Assembly: GCA_947259195.1 (NCBI GenBank) | Contig: CAMYLC010000092.1 | Span: forward strand, 1-59,328 | Origin: Thermoanaerobaculia bacterium | GTDB taxonomy: Bacteria; Acidobacteriota; Thermoanaerobaculia; Multivoradales; JAHEKO01 | Direction: 5' to 3' | Length of the DNA stretch: 59,328 nt | In this document: piece after piece, positions 27,601 to 35,266 of the stretch | Layout: the number at the start of each line of letters is the position of its first letter | Position numbering within the stretch: position 1 is the stretch's first letter | The notes under the pieces: generated by a model | Seen by the model: only the letters and a program-made list of their open reading frames with translations | Databases searched by the model: none | Told to the model about the DNA's origin: nothing | Program-made: the position numbers and the translations under genes

Positions 27601-28347
27601 ATGTCCTCGAGCTCCCACGGGCAAGACAACGACTCACTGCCAGCCGTCAAGAGGCTGCGGTCCATCCCGCGCGGGGCGGTGGTCCGGTTCGCCCTCCTCG
27701 TCGCCCTGCTGGCCGTAGCTTTCGCCCTATTTCGCTGGACGCCCCTCAGCGAGTTTCTCACCAAGGACAAGATCGTGGCGCTGATGATGGACCTGCGCAG
27801 CGCGTGGTGGGCACCCGTGGCTCTACTGGCTCTCTACCTGGTCCTGTCGCCCACGGGTCTTCCGGTCAGTCCTCTGATCCTCGCCGGCGGCGTGGTCTTC
27901 GGGGTGAAATTGGGGTGGCTCTACAACCTCCTTGGCACGATGATCGGGGCCACTGCCAGCTTTCTGCTGGCGCGAGCGCTCGGCTACGACTTGGTTTCCC
28001 ACGTGGTCCCGGCGGGACTGCTGCAGCGGGCCGAGAAGATCCTGGAGAAGCACGGATTCTGGACGATCGTGCGCGTCCGCTTCCTGCCGATCCCTTTCGC
28101 CGTCACCAATTACGGAGCAGCCCTGGCCGGCGTTCGGTTCCCGCAGTTCCTGGCTGCCACGGCGATCGGCCTGATCCCCTCGATGCTGATCTACACCTAC
28201 TTTGGCCATGCGCTGTTCAACGCCGCGACAGCAGATCGCCAGACCGTGATCCGCAATCTGGCCGGAGTGGTGGTTCTGGTACTGCTTCTGACCTTCCTGG
28301 TACCCCTGCGCAAGATGTGGAAGCGGCGTCGCTACAAGAACAGCTGA
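27601..28347 (+). CDS. TVP38/TMEM64 (VTT domain) membrane protein
   Basis: The 248-residue product is an integral membrane protein of the DedA/VTT superfamily, thought to scramble or transport lipids. It has an N-terminal helix (VRFALLVALLAVAFALF), the LYLVLSPTGLPVSPLIL re-entrant segment, the conserved GTMIGATASFLLARALG and FLPIPFAVTNYGAALAGV regions, and a last helix before a basic tail. I choose the ATG at 27601, just after the previous stop. Upstream in-frame sequence overlaps the YggX-like gene and is not typical of the family. Confidence 0.85.
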   Translation: MSSSSHGQDNDSLPAVKRLRSIPRGAVVRFALLVALLAVAFALFRWTPLSEFLTKDKIVALMMDLRSAWWAPVALLALYLVLSPTGLPVSPLILAGGVVFGVKLGWLYNLLGTMIGATASFLLARALGYDLVSHVVPAGLLQRAEKILEKHGFWTIVRVRFLPIPFAVTNYGAALAGVRFPQFLAATAIGLIPSMLIYTYFGHALFNAATADRQTVIRNLAGVVVLVLLLTFLVPLRKMWKRRRYKNS

Positions 28348-28351
28348 AAGA

Positions 28352-28478
28352 GGGGACACAATACACAATTCGAGGACAGGCGTCCTTCTTGCGACCAAGT
28401 AGGCACTCAGATCTCTGCCCCTCGCATCACCCGACCACTCTACTCGACTCAGGCACTGAAACTGTGTTTGTGTCCCCC
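28352..28478. repeat. MITE/REP-like element with terminal inverted repeats
   Basis: The segment starts GGGGACACAATACACA (28352-28367) and ends with TGTGTTTGTGTCCCC (28463-28477), near-perfect inverted copies with one extra T. A short internal palindrome AGGAC-AGGC-GTCCT lies at 28373-28386. The element fills the whole gap between two converging genes, and the right end abuts the stop codon of the acetyltransferase. It may also act as a bidirectional terminator. No transposase is present. Confidence 0.5.
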
Positions 28479-29116
28479 TAGGTCGGCGGCTCGTTCAGAA
28501 GCTCCTGATACCGCTCCAGGAACTGCCCCACTTCGAGACCGTCCATCAGGGCGTGGTGGGCTTCGATCGAGATCGGCAGTCGGCGTCGACCCTCGCGGAC
28601 GTGGTGCTTGCCGAAGACAATCTTCGGAACCGAATCCTCGGTCGGAATCCGGCGGGCGTGCAGGAGGCCAGAAAAGCTCACCCAGGGAATCACCGAGTAG
28701 TGGATTAGGTCGTCCTGGTCCGGCCGCGGGTCCAACTCACCGGTCTCAGTCCGCGCCATGGCCAGGATCGTGGAGGCCTCGGTCATGAACCGATCGGACT
28801 CGGGGTGGTAGTCGAAATAGCCGAACCCGAAAGTCCCGTCTTCCCGCAGCACCGTCGAGCTACCGTGGATCACATCGTGCACCAGAACAGCGTCCTCGCG
28901 CCGGCGGTACCGAAAGGCCTCGATCTCGTTGGAGGCCTGGATGGACAAGTAGAGGCAGGTCAGGAAGAAGGACGAGGCGCCTTTGCCGCGGGTGGCCTCG
29001 TAAACCGCCGTCACATCCAGATCGGTGCACAGACCGAAGAACGGCTGCTCGAAGTCCTTGAAGAAATGGAAGTGACTCCTGCGGCTCCAGGAGTCGATGT
29101 CGAGGAAGTGGGACAT
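28478..29116 (-). CDS. Chloramphenicol O-acetyltransferase family protein (CatA type)
   Basis: This trimeric acetyl-CoA-dependent acyltransferase family is best known for chloramphenicol resistance. The 212-residue product is of full length. It has the N-terminal W-S-R-R-SHFHFF segment, SFFLTCLYLSIQASN, the FSGLLHARR-type strand and the catalytic His in EAHHALMDGL, where classical enzymes have HHAVCDGFH. The divergence of this motif and the chromosomal setting leave the substrate open; resistance should not be assumed. It lies 19 nt downstream of a ClpX-like ATPase on the same strand. Confidence 0.85.
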   Translation of the reverse strand: MSHFLDIDSWSRRSHFHFFKDFEQPFFGLCTDLDVTAVYEATRGKGASSFFLTCLYLSIQASNEIEAFRYRRREDAVLVHDVIHGSSTVLREDGTFGFGYFDYHPESDRFMTEASTILAMARTETGELDPRPDQDDLIHYSVIPWVSFSGLLHARRIPTEDSVPKIVFGKHHVREGRRRLPISIEAHHALMDGLEVGQFLERYQELLNEPPT

Positions 29117-29135
29117 CAGCGAAGCGAAGTGACTT

Positions 29136-30221
29136 TCACTGTAGGCCCTGTCGACCAGTCAGGGCCTCGTCTACCTCTCCAGCGTCGATGATAACGGTTC
29201 CATCCACGGCAAAACGCTGGGGTTCGAACTCGTAGCTCCGCATCACTCGGCGAAAGACCTCTTTAAGGGCTCGGGCGCCCAGCCTGGGTTGCCGGGTGGC
29301 TTCGGCAGCGATGCGCCGCGCCGCTGACGGCGACAGTGCCAGCTCCAGTCCCATGGCTTCAAAGTAGTCACGGGCCTGATGCAGGCCAGAGTCCTGCCCT
29401 TCCAGGAATATCTTCAGCAGCTCGTCTTCGCCAAGATCGTTGAGCAACACCAGCGCATCGAAGCGGGACAGGAACTGCGGGGTAAGGCCATAGTCGAACA
29501 AGTCCTCGTAGCGCAACCAGTCACGAAGCGAAAAACGGAGCTCCTCATGCACTTCACCCGCGCCCATGACACTGACAGATTGCAGTGAACCTCGATCCGC
29601 GCCGATCGTCACTCGATCGTAGACGCTGTCGTAGAGCCCTTCGAACGCCCCTGCCGCAACGAACAGCAGCCCACTCGCGTCGAGCGTCACCGTCTTGCCT
29701 CCAGCCCAGGCCGGCAGGGTGAACGGCACGGCCTCGTTCTCGATCAGCGTCAGGAGGGCCTCCTGGGCTCGAATCCCCAGGACATTCGGCTGCCCCCCGA
29801 CCACGGAACGGATCTTGTCGATCTCGTCGACGAACACGACCGCCTGCGAGACCCGGCCCAATACCGCTTCCATCGGCGCTTGATCCCCGAGCTGTTCCCT
29901 GGCCCGGTCGAGGATCCGGCTCAGCAGCACTTCGCCGGCTCGCCCCTCCGCAGTCTGCTCGGCCAGGACGTTGGCATGAACCCTGACCAGCGTCGAATGC
30001 CTGGCAAGCTCGGGATCCGAGGCCAGGTATAGCTCGACAGCCCGCATCAGGCTGGTCTTGCCGGTGCCAGAAGACCCGATCATCAAGATATTGCCCGTCA
30101 CCAGGCCGGCGAGGCGTTTGGCCACGGCGATGGAGATCTCACGAACCGCTTCCTCCTGGCCGAGAACTCTCTGGCTGAGCACCTCCGCGATCGCCGTCGG
30201 TTGGGGTTTCGAGCTGGACAT
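29136..30221 (-). CDS. ClpX-like AAA+ ATPase lacking the zinc-binding domain
   Basis: The 361-residue product resembles the AAA+ core of ClpX/HslU: LGQEEAVREISIAVAKR, Walker A GSSGTGKTS (about 48-56), Walker B VVFVDEIDKIR, a LTPQFLSRFDALVLLNDL region matching the ClpX GLIPEFIGR segment, and sensor 2 in PRLGARALKEVFRR. It lacks the N-terminal four-Cys zinc domain, and the IGF tripeptide loop that docks onto ClpP is replaced by a TIGADRGS sequence. It probably works without ClpP, as an unfoldase or remodeller. Its partner is unknown. A -10-like TACAAT lies 6 nt before the ATG. Confidence 0.85.
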   Translation of the reverse strand: MSSSKPQPTAIAEVLSQRVLGQEEAVREISIAVAKRLAGLVTGNILMIGSSGTGKTSLMRAVELYLASDPELARHSTLVRVHANVLAEQTAEGRAGEVLLSRILDRAREQLGDQAPMEAVLGRVSQAVVFVDEIDKIRSVVGGQPNVLGIRAQEALLTLIENEAVPFTLPAWAGGKTVTLDASGLLFVAAGAFEGLYDSVYDRVTIGADRGSLQSVSVMGAGEVHEELRFSLRDWLRYEDLFDYGLTPQFLSRFDALVLLNDLGEDELLKIFLEGQDSGLHQARDYFEAMGLELALSPSAARRIAAEATRQPRLGARALKEVFRRVMRSYEFEPQRFAVDGTVIIDAGEVDEALTGRQGLQ

Positions 30222-30316
30222 CGACCTATTGTATTCCGCCCCGGCCCTGTGCCGGCATTGATTGGATCACACTCGAGGTTCGGCCGACCCGACGAGCCTG
30301 ATTGTGAAGTTCGCTC

Positions 30317-30346
30317 TTGAACAGTCAACGGCCGGTGCAATACATT
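30317..30346 (+). promoter_or_regulatory. Promoter for the TPR protein gene
   Basis: TTGAAC (30317-30322) and TACATT (30341-30346) are spaced by 18 nt. The -10 box ends 9 nt before the ATG at 30356, without a Shine-Dalgarno sequence. The -35 box coincides with an upstream in-frame TTG, which argues against that TTG as the start codon. Confidence 0.5.
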
Positions 30347-30355
30347 GGTTTCGAT

Positions 30356-31378
30356 ATGCAAATACAACCGCGGAGACGTGTCTGCTCTTCCTGGCTCGCC
30401 AGGGCGCGATACCTCCTTGTCGTGTCGTGGTTGCTGTTGTCGCCGCAATCGGCAACGGCTGCCGAGAAACACCTCGAGCAGCTCGCTCAGGCTCAAGAGC
30501 TTCTGGATGCCGGCGACGCCGAGGGAGCCATCAAGCTGCTCAACAAGGCCGTTAAAGCGAAGCCTCCACTGGCCGAAGCCTTTCTCATGCGGAGCACAGC
30601 CAACTTCGTGGTCGGGGATCTTCAAGCCGGCCGCAGTGACCTCGAGGAGACTCTGAAGCTCGATCCGAGCCTTCGCCAGGCCTGGCTCAACCGCGCCGGC
30701 TTGGATCTGTCCGAGGGTGACTATGACGCCGCGCTGGAGGCCTTGACCAAGGCAGAGGAACTCGATCCAGCTGCCATCGACAACGATCTGAACCTCGGCG
30801 TCGTCCTCGTCCTGAAGGGTGACCTCGAGCCCGCGAGCCAGCACTTCCAGGCCCACATCCAGCGCAGTGGTGGCTCCGCAGAGGCCTACTACGTTGTCGC
30901 TCGCAACTACGCCATTGCGGGATTCGCCGGACCGGCCATCGAGCATTTGAAACAAGCGATTCAGCTCGATGAACGGGTCCGACTTCAGGCCCGCACCGAT
31001 CCCAACTTCCAAGACCTCGAGTCGAATCAGCGCTTCCAGGACCTCTTGCTCACCGACACCTTTCAGCCGGAGCCGAGCTCACATTTCGCAGTCCAGAAGT
31101 TCGATTCTCCCTTCGGCGGGTTGGACAGCCCACTGGTGAGCGCGACACTCGATGCGCTTCAGTTTTCGGGCCAGCCGTTCGACCCGAGGGTCGAGGTGAC
31201 GCCCGACTGGGCGCTGATCTGGAGCGAGTATCGGATCAAGATCATGAGCTCCGATGGCGGAGGTGGCCAGGTTCAGCTGACGGCTGCGCCAAACAGCTTC
31301 ACACCGTCGGAGTGGAAACGCCGCAGCGAGGAGCTGTTCCGCGAGATCACGGTCCGGCTCCTTTCACGCCAGCGCTGA
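30356..31378 (+). CDS. Exported tetratricopeptide repeat protein
   Basis: The 340-residue product has a signal peptide (basic start, then LLVVSWLLLSPQSATAA) and four or five TPR units between about residues 35 and 215 (for example AEAFLMRSTANFVVGDLQAG, QAWLNRAGLDLSEGDYDAAL). The RTDPNFQDLESNQRFQDLL ending is common in TPR proteins of Acidobacteria. The C-terminal 120 residues are a separate beta-rich region of unknown role. I choose the ATG at 30356 because a good promoter lies immediately upstream. It is divergent from the ClpX-like gene. Confidence 0.8.
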   Translation: MQIQPRRRVCSSWLARARYLLVVSWLLLSPQSATAAEKHLEQLAQAQELLDAGDAEGAIKLLNKAVKAKPPLAEAFLMRSTANFVVGDLQAGRSDLEETLKLDPSLRQAWLNRAGLDLSEGDYDAALEALTKAEELDPAAIDNDLNLGVVLVLKGDLEPASQHFQAHIQRSGGSAEAYYVVARNYAIAGFAGPAIEHLKQAIQLDERVRLQARTDPNFQDLESNQRFQDLLLTDTFQPEPSSHFAVQKFDSPFGGLDSPLVSATLDALQFSGQPFDPRVEVTPDWALIWSEYRIKIMSSDGGGGQVQLTAAPNSFTPSEWKRRSEELFREITVRLLSRQR

Positions 31379-31513
31379 CGCTCCGCCCACTCATCCTGGG
31401 GCCTGGTTCTCGGTCCTCAAGAGATGACCACCTCCTCGTAGAGGTCCGTCCGTTTGGTTCGAAGGGGGACGGCAGCGGCTAGTCGGACCAGAGGCTCAGA
31501 GCCGACCTGGATC

Positions 31514-32149
31514 TCAGGATTCAGGGCTGCAGGCATCCTCAGGAAAGCGGCCGTCGACGAGCCCAGCATCGGTCTCGTTCGAGGGACAGTGGGCTGTGTC
31601 GGTGGAGCAGGATCTCCCGGCCACGGTGTCGGCGTAGGCCTCGACCTGTGGGTCGAGAGTAGGGTGGCGCCACATCATCCGTCCGATCCTCTGCATCTCT
31701 CTGGTTGCTCGAGCCGAAGAATCTCCTTCGAATCTCATCCGGTAGTAGGCCGCCAGTCGCCCGGTTCTGTGCCAGCCATGGCGACAGCGGAAGGCCACCT
31801 TCTTTCCCTGGTCCTGGGATTCCCCAATCCAAGCGTCAAACGCTTCGAGGAAGTCGATCGAGACAGGGGTATCTGCTTCCTGGGCGTGGTCATAGCGAAC
31901 CTGCATTTCGGGACAGACCTTTTTCCGAAAGAGGCATTCCCGAGAACTGCCCTCGCCATCGAGCACCAGGATTTCCTCGACCCCCAGGCCGCACAGGACG
32001 CCCAGGTCCGCCGAGCTGAGGCGGCCGCTGCGATACAAGGCAAAGCCGGTTCCGGAGTCCTCGGCTACCTTGAGCGGCGCTTCGGCGCATCCGGCCAAGA
32101 ACGACATCGCCATTGCGACCATCCAACCCATGTTACTGGGTGTGCTCAT
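31514..32149 (-). CDS. Lipoprotein with dual-specificity phosphatase-like active site
   Basis: The 211-residue product begins with a lipoprotein signal ending in the lipobox LAGC, so it should be anchored to a membrane outside the cytoplasm. The body fits cysteine-based protein or inositol phosphatases: SGRLSSADLGVL and GVEEILVLDGE match the DSP N-terminal strands, and FRCRHGWHRTGRL supplies the CX5R loop (C-RHGWH-R). Family knowledge predicts phosphomonoesterase activity with a thiol intermediate. The substrate is unknown. Four extra Cys near the C-terminus could form disulfides. Confidence 0.75.
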   Translation of the reverse strand: MSTPSNMGWMVAMAMSFLAGCAEAPLKVAEDSGTGFALYRSGRLSSADLGVLCGLGVEEILVLDGEGSSRECLFRKKVCPEMQVRYDHAQEADTPVSIDFLEAFDAWIGESQDQGKKVAFRCRHGWHRTGRLAAYYRMRFEGDSSARATREMQRIGRMMWRHPTLDPQVEAYADTVAGRSCSTDTAHCPSNETDAGLVDGRFPEDACSPES

Positions 32150-32277
32150 TCAGCACCTCCGGGGTCTGTCGGACCTGACTCAATTTCATCTGACTTTCGG
32201 CGCAGCATCTCACGACCTATCGGATGTTAACGAGTAAGCCGACCGCGAATCCGAGGCGAAGTTGAGGACCATCAGGA

Positions 32278-32622
32278 TTAGAACTCAGCCAGAAGGCGTA
32301 GCTTCTGCTCTACCTCCTCGAGAAGTGCCTTGGGTAGCGGCGCGAGAGCTCGGATGAGCCTTCGATTGTCGATGGAACGGCTCTGGTCGATCATGACCTC
32401 GCAGTCTTGGTCGTTGCCGGCAATGCCCTTGGGCAGCGGAACGCGCAGGAGATTCCCGCCTGCAAGCCGAGTAGTACAGGGCAGCACCCAGGTGGAGGGG
32501 TGCTCCGCTTCATTGAGAAGGTCCGATTGTATGACCAGGATCGGGCGAGACTTGGCCGGCTCAGTTCCCCGACGAGGGTTGAGGTCGGCAAGATACAGAG
32601 CCCCACGGCGGATCTTTACCAA
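32278..32622 (-). CDS. mazF: MazF/PemK-type endoribonuclease toxin
   Basis: MazF toxins cleave mRNA at short motifs during stress. The 114-residue product has the family pattern IRRGALYLADLNPRRGTEPAKSRPILVIQ (residues 3-31) with the catalytic Arg, the VLPCTTRL strand with catalytic Thr, and EVMIDQSRSIDNRRL. It overlaps its antitoxin by 7 nt on the same strand. Confidence 0.93.
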   Translation of the reverse strand: MVKIRRGALYLADLNPRRGTEPAKSRPILVIQSDLLNEAEHPSTWVLPCTTRLAGGNLLRVPLPKGIAGNDQDCEVMIDQSRSIDNRRLIRALAPLPKALLEEVEQKLRLLAEF

Positions 32623-32870
32623 TCCTCGAGTCCTTCGGCCACAAGGGAATCGAGCTCGGCGATCTCCTTTTCTAGCGACCCACGGACAGCCAGAGAGTCG
32701 CGCTTGTAAGCCTGGCGAAGAGCCTCGCGATTCGTGACCTCCTTCAACAGCCGCAGGCCTCGGCGAACCACCTCGACATTACTCTTGGCATGGAGCTGTG
32801 CCTTGAGCTCGAGAACCAACTCGAGCTCCTCCGGTGGAAGCGTTATGCTTGACTTGGTATTGGATTTCAT
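32616..32870 (-). CDS. Ribbon-helix-helix antitoxin of a MazEF-type pair
   Basis: The 84-residue product is an N-terminal ribbon-helix-helix DNA-binding domain (SSITLPPEELELVLELKA and VEVVRRGLRLLKEV) followed by an acidic helical tail (EKEIAELDSLVAEGLEDW) that would bind the toxin. Antitoxin before toxin with a 7-nt overlap is the typical arrangement. The operator-like palindrome at 32871-32893 touches its start codon, which suggests autoregulation. Confidence 0.88.
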   Translation of the reverse strand: MKSNTKSSITLPPEELELVLELKAQLHAKSNVEVVRRGLRLLKEVTNREALRQAYKRDSLAVRGSLEKEIAELDSLVAEGLEDW

Positions 32871-32893
32871 ACTCTCATGATACCTCAGAGAGT
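32871..32893. promoter_or_regulatory. Palindromic operator candidate for the toxin-antitoxin pair
   Basis: ACTCTC (32871-32876) and GAGAGT (32888-32893) are inverted copies separated by 11 nt, directly in front of the antitoxin ATG. A -10-like TATCAT for the minus strand lies inside the spacer. Ribbon-helix-helix antitoxins usually repress through such sites. Confidence 0.45.
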
Positions 32894-32990
32894 CGATGGA
32901 TTTTACCCCTCGATCGACAGTCGTCTACTATTATTTGTCCTGATAAGAGTCGAGGTGTTAGAGAACCAGTCCACAAAAACAGGAGGCTTT

Positions 32991-33344
32991 ATGCTATCTG
33001 CAGACTATCGAGGAAAGATCCTCGTGCTGAAGCTGAGTGGCGAGTTGAAAAAGGAGCATTTGGCCGAGGCTGACGAACTCATCGATGACAAGCTCGACGA
33101 AAGGGAGAGCCCGCCGATCCTTCTGGACTTGCGACGCTACGAAGGGGCGGAGGATCTGAGCACGGCTTGGCAGGAGCTCAAGCTCCTTAAGACGCACGGC
33201 GACAGGGTCGAGAAGATCGCCGTCGTCGGCTCTCTCGACTGGCAGAAGCTCGCGACTTTCCTAGTGAGTCCCTTCACGAAGGCGACCGAGCGCTTCTACG
33301 AGCCCGACGACCTGCAGGATGCTCTCGAGTGGCTGCGGGAGTGA
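32991..33344 (+). CDS. SpoIIAA-like (STAS-related) protein
   Basis: The 117-residue product matches the SpoIIAA-like family: GKILVLKLSGELKKEHL, PPILLDLRRYEGAEDL, VEKIAVVGSLDWQKL and the ending FYEPDDLQDALEWLRE. Members of this family adopt the STAS fold; some bind lipids or nucleotides, but no function is settled. The ATG at 32991 is preceded by a strong AGGAGG sequence 4 nt upstream, so earlier in-frame codons are not used. It is divergent from the toxin-antitoxin pair. Confidence 0.85.
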   Translation: MLSADYRGKILVLKLSGELKKEHLAEADELIDDKLDERESPPILLDLRRYEGAEDLSTAWQELKLLKTHGDRVEKIAVVGSLDWQKLATFLVSPFTKATERFYEPDDLQDALEWLRE

Positions 33345-33375
33345 AAAGCTCCAGCGATTTCCTCGGAATCACCTC

Positions 33376-33440
33376 GGGAGGGGTCAAGCCCCTCCCCCAC
33401 ATCTCTCGCTGCGCAGGAACGGCCGGCAGAGGCGCCGGCC
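33376..33440. terminator. Two strong hairpins between converging genes
   Basis: The first is a perfect 8-bp stem GGGAGGGG (33376-33383) with CCCCTCCC (33389-33396) and a 5-nt loop. The second is GGCCGGC (33421-33427) with GCCGGCC (33434-33440) and a 6-nt loop, followed by TCTTC. They lie between the ends of the SpoIIAA-like gene and the FabH gene and probably terminate both. There is no long T run, so termination efficiency is uncertain. Confidence 0.5.
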
Positions 33441-33516
33441 TCTTCAACCCACTGCCCACAGATCTGTCGCGAGGTACGAGCGGCCGCATCGGCCCTGCGG
33501 AGTCTTGCCCGTAGGG

Positions 33517-34605
33517 CTAGACGCGCATCAACACCGAGCCCCAGTGGAGCCCAGCCCCGAGGGCGGTGAAGGCCACCAGGGAGCCCTCGGGCGCCTTGCC
33601 TTCTTCGCGAGCCTCATAGAAACACAAGGGCAATGTGGCGGAGGTCGTGTTGCCGTACTTCTGGATGTTGTTGTGGACCTTGTCGTCCGCCAGCTTCATG
33701 GCCCGCTGCGCAGCCTCGTTGATGCGCAGATTCGCCTGGTGCATGACGAGTAGATCCAAGTCCTCGAGCGTCAGCCCGTTCTTCTCGAGAACCTCCATGG
33801 TCACTCTGGGCATGCGGGTCACCGCTAACTTGAACACCTGACGCCCATCCATCACGGGCACAGATTCGCCGCTCGCGAGCTGCGCCTCGTCCACCCAGGG
33901 GCGACGGGCCGATCCGGCACCTGGGACGTACAGGATTTCCTTCCTGTTCCCATCGCCATAGAGGACGGACCCTAGAATGCCCCGACCATCGTCGGCATCG
34001 TGCGCACGAAAGACCATCGCTCCCGCGGCATCTCCGAAGAGCACCACCAGGTGCCGAAAGCGCGAGTTCCACTCCAGAATCTCCGGAGGCAAGGGACCTT
34101 CCTCGCGACCGTACAGCACCTCCCAGCTCTCCGGTCCGACCGGCATCAAAGAGGTATGCACATCGCAGCCCACCAAGAGGACCGTGCGAGCGATGCCGCT
34201 GCGGATCAGTGCATCCACCGTCTGCAGGCCATAGGCATAGCCGGCACACTGCTGACGAATATCCAACGCCGGCAGCTTGCCGAGGCCGAGTCGCTCCTGG
34301 ATCAGGGTGCCGGCACCTGGGAAGTAGTGATCGGGCGTCATCGTCGCGCAGACGATGTAGTCGATCTCCTCGGCATCGATTCCCGAATCTGCGATAGCGG
34401 CCCGAGCTGCCGCAGCCCCGAGGTCCGCCGAGCTCACACCGGGCTCGACGTAGTAGCGGGTCTCGATACCGCTACGCTCCCGGATCCACTCGTCGGTGGT
34501 GTCCATGATGCGGGCCAGCATCGAATTGTCCACCCGTATGGACGGAACCTCTGTGCCGCATCCCATCATCAAGGCACGGGGCATCGAGGCTCGGGACTGA
34601 CTCAT
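33517..34605 (-). CDS. fabH: 3-oxoacyl-ACP synthase III family protein
   Basis: FabH-type enzymes condense an acyl-CoA with malonyl-ACP. The 362-residue product has the catalytic triad in RQQCAGYAYGL (Cys), MHQANLRI (His) and YGNTTSATLPL (Asn), plus TDEWIRERSGIETRYYV and a C-terminal GAGLHWGSVLMRV. It is longer than E. coli FabH (317) by an insert around residues 160-190, seen in FabH-like synthases of other pathways. A strong AAGGAGGA sequence precedes the ATG. It might start fatty acid synthesis or serve a special lipid; no other fab gene is nearby. Confidence 0.88.
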   Translation of the reverse strand: MSQSRASMPRALMMGCGTEVPSIRVDNSMLARIMDTTDEWIRERSGIETRYYVEPGVSSADLGAAAARAAIADSGIDAEEIDYIVCATMTPDHYFPGAGTLIQERLGLGKLPALDIRQQCAGYAYGLQTVDALIRSGIARTVLLVGCDVHTSLMPVGPESWEVLYGREEGPLPPEILEWNSRFRHLVVLFGDAAGAMVFRAHDADDGRGILGSVLYGDGNRKEILYVPGAGSARRPWVDEAQLASGESVPVMDGRQVFKLAVTRMPRVTMEVLEKNGLTLEDLDLLVMHQANLRINEAAQRAMKLADDKVHNNIQKYGNTTSATLPLCFYEAREEGKAPEGSLVAFTALGAGLHWGSVLMRV

Positions 34606-34648
34606 CGCTGACTCCTCCTTCCTGGATCAAGCCACTTCGGAGAACCTA

Positions 34649-35266
34649 TCACTGGAAGCCCCCAGGTGGGATCCGCGTACGACCCCTCCTTTGTACCGGG
34701 CCGCGGTACTCGACTGTCAGGTCACCCTGCTTTATGAAAAGGTAGAAATTCTTTGGACGCTTGTCATCGAGGCCATCCTCGGCGCTTGGCGAATACGCCC
34801 AGATTTCCACATTTCGACTCCTGGCTCGCGCCGATTGCTCGAATCGCGTGTCGTCAGGGGGGCCGTAGAGCACATAGGTCGTGCCGCGATCGGTGTGTCT
34901 GCCCCGATGGGTGCCTTCGTCGTACAGCCGGTCCGCCTCGGCCGAGCGTTCCTCGAACAACAGGCGTTTACTTTTCTTCGGCCAGACAACTTCGGGACCG
35001 CGCTTGGCCCAGAACTCCTCGATGAACTCGGAGGCTTCTTCGTCGGTGGCCAGGGCCAGATAGGCGTCGACTTCCTCCTGGGTCGCCATCCTCGCGATTG
35101 CGCCGACCAGCCACTGCGAATATTCGGGCGACAGCAGGAAGTTGGTGACATGCTCCGGACCCGGAGCCTTGCGCTTCTTCTTGGCGGTCGCCTCCGTCAC
35201 CGAGGCAGCCCACAGGACCACCAGGCAAAGGCTAAGAGCGACGGAGGAGATCCAGGAATTCTTCAC
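34649..35266 (-). CDS. GWxTD domain-containing exported protein
   Basis: The 205-residue product has a signal peptide (WISSVALSLCLVVLWAASVTEA) and a GWxTD-type domain: YSQWLVGAIARMATQEEVDAYL, FWAKRGPE, ADRLYDEGTHRGRHTDRGTTYVLYGPPDD (about residues 110-138) and IWAYSP. These domains are common in Acidobacteria and Bacteroidetes; their function is unknown. The GTG start lies inside the 3' end of folE, an unusually long 35-nt overlap, with no clear Shine-Dalgarno sequence, which suggests reinitiation after folE. Confidence 0.8.
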   Translation of the reverse strand: MKNSWISSVALSLCLVVLWAASVTEATAKKKRKAPGPEHVTNFLLSPEYSQWLVGAIARMATQEEVDAYLALATDEEASEFIEEFWAKRGPEVVWPKKSKRLLFEERSAEADRLYDEGTHRGRHTDRGTTYVLYGPPDDTRFEQSARARSRNVEIWAYSPSAEDGLDDKRPKNFYLFIKQGDLTVEYRGPVQRRGRTRIPPGGFQ

